Positions 26,074 through 36,400 of a stretch of DNA of 64,000 nucleotides are shown here, in pieces. Below the pieces are notes generated by a model. That model worked only from the letters and a program-made list of their open reading frames with translations, was not told the origin of the DNA and ran no database searches. Location of the stretch: positions 17,291,060 through 17,355,059 of the forward strand of contig OX442314.1 of assembly GCA_949358305.1 (NCBI GenBank), read 5' to 3'. This DNA is from Strigamia acuminata (Eukaryota; Arthropoda; Chilopoda; Geophilomorpha; Linotaeniidae). How positions within the stretch are numbered: position 1 is the first letter of the stretch; every line of letters starts with the position of its first letter. The translations under genes and the position numbers were made by a program.

Positions 26074-26177
26074 TGCCTGGCGATAGTATTTGGTACCACT
26101 GCTTGGCGGTAGCATTTGGCACTACTTCTTGGCGGTAGCATTTGGTACTACTTCTTGGTGGTAGAATTTGTTACTGC
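26074..26177. repeat. Tandem repeat, four 26-bp units, upstream of DCAF17
   Basis: Four head-to-tail copies (26074-26099, 26100-26125, 26126-26151, 26152-26177) of a unit like CTTGGCGGTAGCATTTGGTA. The two inner copies are most alike. The array ends 48 bp before the DCAF17 start codon, so it probably lies in its promoter or 5' UTR. Confidence 0.8.
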
Positions 26178-26225
26178 CATGTTATTAGGCAAACTGGTCC
26201 ATAAGGAGGTCCATGGTTGTCTCAA

Positions 26226-28757
26226 ATGAAGCAGAGTTTTGTCATGGATGTCAACCTGAAGCGAAATATTAATGTAATACATCATTTAATAAGAAAAGAA
26301 ATTGGGGTCCAGTCAAATTTTCATCAAAATGTGAAAATGCTTAACACTTTAATCTGCAGTGTATGTTTATTCGATATTCTGTTTTATTTATTATCTTACA
26401 ATAATTAATGTTTTTTTTTATTATGTACGTGCAGGAATCGCGAACGTTTCAATTGTTATGGGAGACCCATTCTAAACAACCTATTTATTATGAAAAGTAA
26501 ATTACTCAAGAATAGATTATTGATAATATAATCAAGTAATATATTTTTTTATGTTTAAGTCAGCGTATTTATTTAGAGAATTACCGACTATGCTACACAA
26601 TGTAATTATATCGTGTAATGTTAATGTGCGTAAGCGTAAATAATCAGATTTTATTTCTTCTCTGTTGCAGAAATGGATTAGAATTAATTCCCAGTCAACT
26701 TTATGCACTTTCTCCTTGTCCTGCAAGTCATAAAATTCAAGAAGGCTTAATTTGTGCAACCAGATTGGTATTGTTAAAAGATTATACTCGTTATTATAAA
26801 ATTTTACAATTTAAATTCTTTTTCTCAGATTAAGTTTTTTCCTAAGAAAGGCCATGGACCATACTTTCTCGGACTTAGTGCAAATGGATGGCTGAGGCGC
26901 TATGACATTGACACGGGAGAAATTATGGAAGAAATTTTTTTATCATTAACAACTCGTTTTAAGTATGCGCAGAAATACAAATATGTGATTTACTTTCTTG
27001 ATATTTGTTTTGAAAATTATTATTACGTAGATATTTAACGTGGAATGAAGAAGCATGTACTGTAATAGTTAAATCGGTTTTGAAGGTAGAATTAATATAA
27101 ATTAGGCCTATATATTTTTTAAAATGATTTATTTTTGTTATTTTTAGGCCACTTATGATCCAACTGAGGTAGTAACTCTCTGCATTTTCTCAGTCTTTCC
27201 TTTGAATTTCGTGGGTAAACTTAAAGTGCATACAACAGTAAGTTTTGTGTACTATTTTAAGTATTTTTTTGTGGTAAACTATGGAATTTTTTTCAGATAT
27301 TTGGCAAAGATGCAAATGATGCAGTTATCAGTGAAGGTCTTCTTTGCGTGTCTCATACTTCCGGTTTTGTTCGTTTATACAGTCTCGAACACATAATGAA
27401 AAGAGTAAGTAATGGAAAAAAAATATATTCTGAATTTATAATAAGAAATTTAGTTTGGAATCCATCACATTGGAATTAAATAACTAATCACACTTTAATT
27501 GATTTTATAGTTTTGTAAATATAAAATTTCGCTCGGAGAACATTGTCAACAAGTTGGAGGAGAAAGTGGCGGTTACCCCTTTGGACTTCCATTGAATATT
27601 GCAATATCGAGTATAATTATTTTACACAATAATGCAGAAGTCCCCAACCTCTTCTTGAAATTAGAATACGGAATATCTCGAATACATAGACGCAATGTGG
27701 AAGATATTTTGCATCTAATCACTAGTTGCTGGTTGGGCACGAGTAATTGAAATAAAATAACACAATTTAATTTATTTTAATGAAAGAAAGACCACCAGTA
27801 TTATTCGAAGTTAAATGCGCAAACAGTGATGTCCAAATGGGTGGGTTTCCCTGGCATTACTTGATAATGCCTTGGAGAGATCGAACTATATTTGAAGTAA
27901 GCTTAGTGATAGTTTGCGATTACATTTTTATTTTCATGACGTTTTGTTGCAAATTGTAGATATATTCTGTGGAAACGAACCAGTTGGTGCAGGATGGTAC
28001 GTTACAGTGCAGCACACTTGCAATCCGACCTGACAAATCACTTTTTCATCCTGATGATTCAGGTCGAATAATTCATCTTACCTCATCGGAACTAAGGTTT
28101 TGATGTTTAATTTAATTAATCAACACACAGAAACTGAAATATTTCTTTTTTTATTAAGGTTATTTTCCATTTGTATTGACGATGGCGGCACTTGTTGCTT
28201 AAAACCAAACTTTATTATTGATACTACATTACACATACCAGAACAAAAGCATAAAACGCAGCTGAAAACTCGATCGGGAAGAACAATTCGCCAAAGAAAG
28301 AATTTAGACATGACTTGCTCTGCATTTGAAGTTGTTATTTTATCGGAAACGTGCATTGTGATGGTTTTATTTGAAGTTAAGTTTCTTTATTTTCAGCAAA
28401 GTCTAGTGACGTTTAGCTACGAAGATGAATTAGACTTACTAGTAGTACTTGGAGCCCACAATTTTAACTTTGAAAACGAGCCAATTACAGACCAGGTTTA
28501 TTTATACGACAACAAGTTTGGGAAATTACTGAAAAAAGTCCAGCTTAAACCATACTTAATTGAAGTAATGAAAGAAGCAGTTTAATTGTGCATTAATTCA
28601 TGTCTAAATTAATTCTTTATAGCACCTAGAAAACAACATTATGCTTGACCGCGATGTCATAGTGAACATAAGGAAAGATATGAATGGTTCTTACAGTTGT
28701 TATGTGTATCGATTAAACGGAAACGAGAATAAACCAGATTTTATAAATGTTTTTTAA
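26226..28757 (+). CDS. DCAF17: DDB1- and CUL4-associated factor 17 (DCAF17)
   Basis: Exons: 26226-26360, 26435-26496, 26560-26601, 26671-26767, 26829-26962, 27031-27085, 27148-27237, 27297-27404, 27511-27610, 27787-27896, 27960-28096, 28159-28330, 28397-28564, 28623-28757; 1545 nt, 514 aa, against about 520 in vertebrates. Diagnostic matches to DCAF17 are WETHSKQPIYYE near 55, the PFGLPLNI..PPVLFEV...GGFPWHYL block, HPDDSGRIIH, YEDELDLL and the C-terminal DRDVIV...SCYVY. DCAF17 is a substrate receptor of the CUL4-DDB1 ubiquitin ligase with a beta-propeller-like fold. Human mutations cause Woodhouse-Sakati syndrome, and mouse loss impairs spermatogenesis. The start is the first ATG of the only open exon that aligns, with TTG codons upstream rejected. 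The acceptor of exon 10 (27787) was chosen because it alone keeps frame. Confidence 0.88.
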
Positions 28758-28758
28758 A

Positions 28759-28764
28759 AATAAA
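28759..28764 (+). terminator. Poly(A) signal overlapping the DCAF17 3' end
   Basis: AATAAA begins 2 nt after the stop codon. A second AATAAA lies at 28841-28846 and is the more usual distance away. Confidence 0.35.
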
Positions 28765-28846
28765 TTAAAGAGGTTTTGCATTTTTGGAATTTTGAATGTT
28801 TATTTTGTGGTACGGTTGTTTACAATGGAAACATAGAAATAATAAA

Positions 28847-29645
28847 AGGAACTCTGGTACACGTTGAAAGAAAAATAAAGAAAAGTTTATGGGTGAAGTT
28901 TGATTGAACAATGTCTATATAGATACTGATTGCGACATGAATCTTGCGATTGTTGATGCGAAAAATGGTTCTTTTAGAAGCAAAAAGTAAAGAAATTGCT
29001 ATAAAAAAGTTGCCATGGTGTTAACACAGACAGAGCAGTAGCAGAAGGTAACTTATCAGTTGATATGTTTCGTAAACGACAGGTTTGTGGCCGGGATTGT
29101 ATTTTTGGGGCGGTAAGCAGACATTTCTGTATTTAGGCGTTTAATTAAGTCTAGAATGAACAAGGAAGAAATAAACAAAATTGGTATGTTGCAGGAATAA
29201 GTTTTAATATTATTTTGTCAGAATTTTCAAAAAAAATAAAAATGAATTCTAGTGTTATTTAAAACACTAAAATTCATTTTTATTTTTTTTAAAAATTTTC
29301 AGCAAATTCAATATTTAATAATAAATAGCACCAAGAATCGAGTAAATAAGGGGATACTGGTCCAAAATTCTTTATAAGAAATAGTAGTCTGCGCCTAACA
29401 AAAATAAGCGGAAATATTGCAATTTCACATTGCTCATAATTTCATAATTTGAACTCATCTAAAACCATCTAATTTATTTGTTTCCAACAAACAAATTACT
29501 TTTTTTTTTAAAAAATGTGTCCGTGCTGAATTTAAATTTTGAATAACATAAGTTTTTTGAAAAAGTAAAAGTATTTAAGCGTACAGAATCAAAATTCCCC
29601 GCTAGATGGTAGTAAATCAACGACCGGTTCGGTTATGATCGATCG
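28847..29645. other. DCAF17-GMPS spacer with a perfect-type hairpin
   Basis: No gene is supportable. The one structure is a palindrome at 29221-29300: arms 29221-29256 and 29261-29300 (TTTTTATTTTCATT-like A/T runs around AACACTAAAATTC) pair almost completely with a loop of a few nucleotides. Confidence 0.6.
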
Positions 29646-29653
29646 TATATAAA
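29646..29653 (+). promoter_or_regulatory. TATA box of the GMP synthase gene
   Basis: TATATAAA is followed by a non-coding first exon that ends at a good donor (CTAACG followed by gtaaga, 29757/29758). The next exon begins at 29870 after TTTCTTTCAG and contains the start codon at 29891. Transcription probably starts about 25-30 bp after the box. Confidence 0.6.
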
Positions 29654-29890
29654 GATAAATTGATGTACCCGGATGAGTGGTCTTGAAATTGCTTTGCAAT
29701 CTCCGGCTAGAAATTTGGTATTTTGTCATCTTTACAAACAAAATCTCTCTCCTAACGGTAAGACCAACTTAAAATCTTTCAAGGAAACTTAACAAAAGAT
29801 TTCAAAAATTTGTTTAAAATGTTGAGATATATTTCTTTAAAAAAATGACACCTTTTAAATTTCTTTCAGTGCTGCTGGGGAGATCGTGCG

Positions 29891-32782
29891 ATGCACGACA
29901 CGGCTACTGATCATCATGTTAATGGTATTATGAATTCGGAAAAAGTGGCAGTTTTGGATGCCGGAGCTCAATACGGCAAAGTACGTATGTTTACCGAGAC
30001 AGATGCGGTTCCACGAATTAGTCATTATAACCTATTTTTACACAACTACATAATTTGCTTTTACCTAAGCATTCACCGCTCCAAATTCGGAGATTTTGTC
30101 ATTTTTATTTTGACACATTTGTATTTTATTTCGCAGGTAATCGACAGACGAATTCGAGAACTTAATATAGAATCAGAAATCTTACCATTAGACACGCCGG
30201 CCATTAGTTTACACGAGAAGGGTTACAAGTATGTTCGCACGAACGTTATCGTCACGCATTTACAACTTGAATGTTTAATTTTAATTTTTATTTTAGGGCT
30301 ATAGTTATTTCCGGAGGTCCAAATTCTGTATACGCTGGTGATGCACCTCAGTACGATGCGGATATTTTTCGGGCAGGGTTACCCGTGTTGGGGATTTGTT
30401 ATGGAATGCATGTAAGTAAAATACTCACCACAAATACTTTAGAATTTTTGTAATTAAAAAGAAAAAATTTTTATTTGCAGATGATAAACAAAGAGTTTGG
30501 TGGTACTGTATTAAAAAAAGATGCGCGAGAAGATGGCCAACTAAACATTACAGTAGATAATAAAGTTACAATATTTAAGTATGTCAATGAATTGGTGAAA
30601 GTTTGATAAGATTGTTAATTTTTATCTTTTTACAGAGGTCTTGATAAGGATCAACGGGTGCTACTAACTCATGGTGATAGCGTGGACAAAGTTGCGGACA
30701 ATTTCAAAGTGATCGCCAATTCGGGCAACATTGTAGCCGGTGAATAGTGACAATGTAGAAGCCTTGCATAAATCGGGGAATTAATAAATAAAAACAGATT
30801 AATAATTTAATTAATTTTTTATTTATTTTTATGCATAAAGGATTGGGCAATGAAAAATTAAAAATATACGGAGTCCAGTTTCACCCTGAAGTTGATTTAA
30901 CTGTTAACGGAACAACAATATTACGAAATTTTTTATATGATGTTGCTGGCTTGAGTGGTAACTACACAATGCAAAATCGGGAAATCCAATGTATACAATA
31001 TATACAAGAAACAGTAGGAAGTCGTAAAGTTTTGGTTTGTTGATTATTATTATTATTTTCTAATATATTTGAAAAATAAATGTAATAATACTTTGTTGTT
31101 CATAGATGCTTGTCAGTGGCGGTGTTGATTCGACAGTCTGTGCTGCTTTATTACACAAGGCATTGAATGAAGATCAAGTAATTGCCGTACACATAGATAA
31201 CGGTTTTATGCGTAAACACGAAAGTATACAAGTGGAACAGTCATTAAACAAAATCGGCCTCAAATTAAAAGGTTTTCGACGGATTAATTAATTTAATTAA
31301 GTTTATTAATCAAATTTGTGAATTTCTTGCAGTTGTAAGTGCTTCTCATATATTTTATGGTGCATCTACTTCAGTACATATTGATTCAAAAGATCCCAAT
31401 TCGCGTAAAAAAATGACCAAAATGTTGTGCGCAACAACAGATCCTGAGGAAAAGCGAAAAATAATTGGCGACACATTCGTCAAAGTTGCCAACGAAATCA
31501 TTATAGAAATGAGACTTAATCCTCAAGAAGTATTTTTGGGTCAAGGTATTTTGACACGCTGTAATCTAGAAATTGGAATCACAACTCAAAACATTTAATT
31601 TTTTTTTTCAAGGGACATTGAGACCAGATTTGATTGAAAGTGCATCATCAATTGTCAGTAATAAAGCCGATGCTATTAAGACGCACCACAACGATACAGA
31701 TTTAGTACGCCAATTACGTGAAGAAGGTCGGGTTGTCGAACCACTGCGCGATTTCCACAAAGATGAAGTGCGACTCTTAGGACGTGATTTGGGTCTGCCG
31801 CCAGATTTGATTCAGCGGCATCCTTTTCCCGGCCCTGGACTAGCTATTCGCGTGATCTGTGCCGAAGATCCTTACATGGAAAGAGATTTTGTTGAGACGA
31901 ATATTATTTTAAAGATCATTGTTGATTATAATTCTGCGGTGCAGAGGGTAAGATTAGTATTGTTATTTGAATTGGTTGTTTTTTTATCGAGTTTTTTCAA
32001 TTTATTTTAGCAACACGCACTGCTTTATCGAATAGAAAATGCAACGACGGAAGAAGAGCGGCAGTTACTCGCGCGAATCTCCCAACAAAATAGTTTTAGT
32101 TCAATTTTGTTACCAATTAAGACAGTTGGGGTTCAAGGAGATAGTCGATCTTACAGTTATTGTGCAGGGATCTCGTCAGATGGTGAACCTAACTGGCTAG
32201 ACCTTAACGAATTAGCAGGATTAATCCCTCGTATTTGCCACAACATTAATAGGTATATAATTTAAGAGAGATGAAATTATGTGTTGGTATTTTTATTTAT
32301 AAAATTTAATTTTTTAGAGTTACGTTCATATTTGGTGATTCAGTAAAAGACAGCGTTCAAGATGTAACACCTACAGCATTGACGTCTGGTGTATTAGCTA
32401 CTTCGCGTCAACTTGATTACGTTGCTCACCAGGTGCTCCAAGCTAGTGGCTACCAACAAGCCATAAGTCAAATGCCCATTATTCTCCTTCCACTTCATTT
32501 TGATCGGGAATTTTCCTTGCGTTTACCATCATGCCAGCATTCGGTTGTGATTCGAACGTTTATCACTTCGGATTTTATGACTGGCGTGCCTGCGGTACCA
32601 GGAAAGCATTTACCTATTGATGTAAGGGAAAAGCTATTTAAAAAAAAAATTGTTTTTAATTATTGATTATTTTTAAACAGGTTGTGAAGAAAATTGTTAC
32701 TGAAATTTACACAGTGCCTGGAGTCTCTAGAGTTTTGTATGATTTAACTTCAAAACCACCTGGAACTACAGAATGGGAGTGA
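29891..32782 (+). CDS. GMPS: GMP synthase, glutamine-hydrolysing
   Basis: Coding exons: 29891-29980, 30137-30228, 30297-30411, 30481-30578, 30636-30739, 30841-31034, 31106-31271, 31333-31545, 31613-31947, 32011-32252, 32318-32621, 32681-32782; 2055 nt, 684 aa (human 693). It converts XMP to GMP using ATP and the amide of glutamine. An N-terminal class I glutamine amidotransferase has Cys95 in GICYGMH and the FHPEVD His/Glu pair near 181-183. The ATP pyrophosphatase domain has its P-loop SGGVDS at 235-240. The GMPS dimerisation domain ends in [10 protein letters not shown], the family's invariant end. The usual Gln after the nucleophile motif (GxCxGxQ) is His99 here, encoded by the last codon of an exon. 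A non-coding first exon (ending 29757) and TATA box precede it. Confidence 0.96.
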
Positions 32783-33427
32783 GATATAATTTGTGTAATG
32801 TTATTATTAATGTGTGCTATTGTAATTCGTATAAAGATGTACCGAGCAGAGAGTATAGATGTGCGGTAAGATTTGAATTGAAGTTGCATTTATTTTTCTA
32901 ATGAAATTGTAAGCGTTGTTTAATCAATTACGGACAATCGCACGTTTTAATGGAATTGTCTTTTGTTGATTGTTAATAAAAATATCTCATCCAATTTATT
33001 TATTTTTTGTCATTTATTACTGAATGGAAATAACGGAAATCAACGCCGTTCGCTTCTCGGTTTGCCCTAACCCCAAATCTTTTGATTTCCGTTTGAAATG
33101 GAGCTCGATTTAGTAACACTCAAAAGTCAAAATCAGATTGACAAATTTCCAAGCAAAAGAATATTTTAAAACTAAATTCTCAACAGCTACGGCGCTTTTC
33201 TTTTCGAGTTACAATATGGCGCCACCTGCAACATGTCACTTCCGGCCGCCAAGAAAAGCGGACACCTTGATTCAAAATTATTGCAGAAGTAGAAGTGTGA
33301 TGAAGATGAACAGAGTTTCCAAGGTAAGTCATCAACAATTTTAAATTCATCTAGCGGCGGGATAAATCGTTTCATGTATTAACGAATCAAACAAACAATT
33401 TAAGCTGAATTTTTCTTTAATTGAAAT
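32783..33427. other. Convergent 3' flanks of GMPS and anoctamin A
   Basis: AATAAA at 32975-32980 suits GMPS, and TTTATT at 33013-33018 is a possible minus-strand signal for anoctamin A. Near 33217-33323 an open stretch beginning ATGGCGCCACC ends at a good plus-strand donor (AAG followed by gtaagt). No second exon could be linked to it, so it is not called a gene. Confidence 0.4.
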
Positions 33428-36400
33428 TCAAAGCGGTGGATATGTGGAATGACGCCGGTCTGATAGTTTTGGTAATTTAATCCGAGAGGTACTTCGTAGC
33501 GGTGTTGCCGTTCTTGATAGTTTAGTTGCGTCGTGTTTAGAGCTTTTAGCAGACTGAGAAACAATTTGACTTGTTGCTCTGGATTCTGAATCTTTTAGTT
33601 CCCATGCAGTCCACAGTCGTTTTTTACGATGTTTAATATTCTTCTTACTTTGTGGTTGAGTCTAATTAGAAGGAAATGTAAGTATTTAGTTGAAACGAAG
33701 TACAATTAAAATGTCTACTGCTTCAGTCATTTGTAAAGTCGTTGCAGTTTCGGACATTGATTGTCTCGCGATGAATTGTTCACGTTTCAATCTTAGTTTA
33801 AGTGATTTAGGTATTACTGGGACAAAAGTTTGAAATAAAAAAGTAATGCCTAATGCAATGTGCTGAAATAGAAAATTGTACAGCCCCCGGACAAAAGTCC
33901 TGCAACAGAGCAATTTTTTCACTTACTTCAAACTTTGATGGCATCTAGCATAAAAACCATGACAGCTAGAGCAATTAAACTTTAAAAATTGAAAAGCCCT
34001 ATCTTTTTAGACTGGAATCACTTTATAACATCAGCTGAAAACATCTTTATTCAGTACGAAAAAAACAAAAATAAAAAATACACCAGAGACAAAAGTCCTG
34101 CAACACAACAAAATTGGTACAAAAGTCCTGCAACTTCTGCTAAAACTCTCTTTCCCCTCAATATATGGGATTGGCATAAACCATACACGTGATATACTGT
34201 ATAATAATTTGCATATTTGCAAGTGATTGCCTATCATTCACTAATTTTGTAAGCAATAAGCTTTTTAAGCAATGGCTGCAAAATGCACACCTATTGAGTT
34301 CGGAGTGAGAAAATTAATAATTAAAAAGCATTCCGAAGGCATTTCCAATGCACAAATTGCAAGTCAAATAGGAATTCATCGTTCGACTTTGGGCAGAATT
34401 ATCAAGACTCATGAAGAAACCGGAAAATGCAATGCGAGATTAAGGTCAGGTCGTCCACGCCATACAAAAAGACAGAAGACAACATCCTCAGAAGTCTTGT
34501 GAAGAAATCCAGGAAAGATTCTGCCAGAAAAATAACAGCTAAATGGATTGATATAATAAAAAAACCTGTATCTGAAAAATTAACAAGGCGCCGACTCCAG
34601 GAAATGGGATATGGATTTCGAGTTGCAAAGAAGAAGCCACTTCTCACACGTGCAATGCAAAAAAAAACGAGTTTTATGGTGTCAGAAACATAAAGATTGG
34701 ACTGTTTAACAGTGGAGACAAGTTATCTTCAGCGATGAGTCGCAATTTTGTTTGTTTAAAGATGGGAAAACTACAGTTTTAAGAAAAAAGGGAGAAGAAT
34801 TCCATCCCCATTGCATTTCAAAGACTGTCAAATTTGCACCTGGGATAATGGTTTATGGAACCATGACAGTAAACGGACTTGGAAGCTTAGAAACTGTGAA
34901 ACAAAGCATTAATGCAGAGGTTTACATCAATGTTTTGGATAATTGCCTCATTCCAACCGCCAAACACTATTTTCCGGATGGCAGTTACATCTACCAACAA
35001 GATGGTGCGCCTGCTCATAGGGTGAAAGTATGGGAATTGATGTGTTGGACTGGCCAGGAAACTCACCGGACCTTAATAGTATCCATCCCTAGAAGGATTA
35101 CAGCAGTTTTGAAAGCTAGAGGTGGAGCCACGAAGTACTGAGAAGAAAGTTGCAGGACTTTTGTACCAATTTTGTTGTGTTGCAGGACTTTTGTCTCTGG
35201 TGTATTTTTTATTTTTATTTTTTTCGTACTGAATAAAGATGTTTTCAGCTGATGTTATAAAGTGATTCTAGTCTAAAAAGATAGGGCTTTTCAATTTTTA
35301 AAGTTTAATTGCTCTAGCTGTCATGGTTTTTATGCTAGATGCCATCAAAGTTTGAAGTAAGTGAAAAAATTGCTCTGTTGCAGGACTTTTGTCCGGGGGT
35401 TGTAGGTTAAAAGGAAACACTATTGTCCGTGAACAAACCTCATAAACGATGAGAAATTTGTAACGAGATTTATCTATGTCTATGTCTCTGTAATCCGCTC
35501 TAAAATAATAAAAACAAACATACTAGTGTATTAAAATATGCTTGGTCAGAATTGGCCTGTAACATATCTGCTTTCAATTCTTACCTGCATTCTCCAAAAA
35601 CCTTATTCATAATTATAGGATATGTTTGGTTAACGTAAGCGTTGAATTCATGATTGCTGTTCGAATAATGAAACACTAAACGTGGTATTAAGTCCGAGGT
35701 GAAAGCAATGAAAAAACCCTGAAATGTTACAATTTTTTTTACATTAGTTTGCGCTTTTAGACTTCTAAACTCTATGTTTTTTAAAGTGTTACATACATTT
35801 GTAACAGCAGAGAGCACGGCAATTATCCTTAGTATATCGAACCACACGTCTATGCCTTTTGCGTGCTGCGGAACAGGTCTGCGGCATCTGCAAATTAATT
35901 TCTGCGCATATCTTCGAATCTCTATAACGTTTTTGATCAGAGCAAACAGTGGGGCCAACGGAAAAGCTGATACAAACAGCGTAATAAAGGCGAATTGAAG
36001 AACTAAATTTAAGAGAAAAATGATCAAGTTTTGACTGCAGACTTTGACAATCAATACCTATATCTAAATAGTTGTGCAAAAGTTCTTCTGGTTCATCTAA
36101 TGAAAGATCTTGCTCCCATTGCAGTTCTGTATCTTTATAGACTTCAGGTTTTGGTTTCGCCCACCAATCTTTAAGTTGACTGGTTAATTTGAGAGTCGAG
36201 TTGGTTTGGATAAATTTGGATAAATTTTTTTAGGTTCTTAACTGTAATAGTTGCCAAGTTCCTTGTTTTGCAATAAGAAATACAGCTAACTGAATGGTCA
36301 CGTCTAGAAAACATGAATTTGCTTCGCACTATATTTTTTTAAAATTATGGCATAATTTATTAGTGAGATGCTGAAAAGGTATTATTCTTAATTTTTAAAA

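Noticed and set aside
33138-33344. Small plus-strand gene starting near 33217 with a good splice donor
   Set aside because: No second exon or homology could be found; the region is the convergent 3' flank of two genes.
35581-36054. Continuous 157-codon minus-strand frame read as one exon
   Set aside because: It contains an unspliced 78-nt intron (35719-35796); alignment with the other anoctamins shows two exons.
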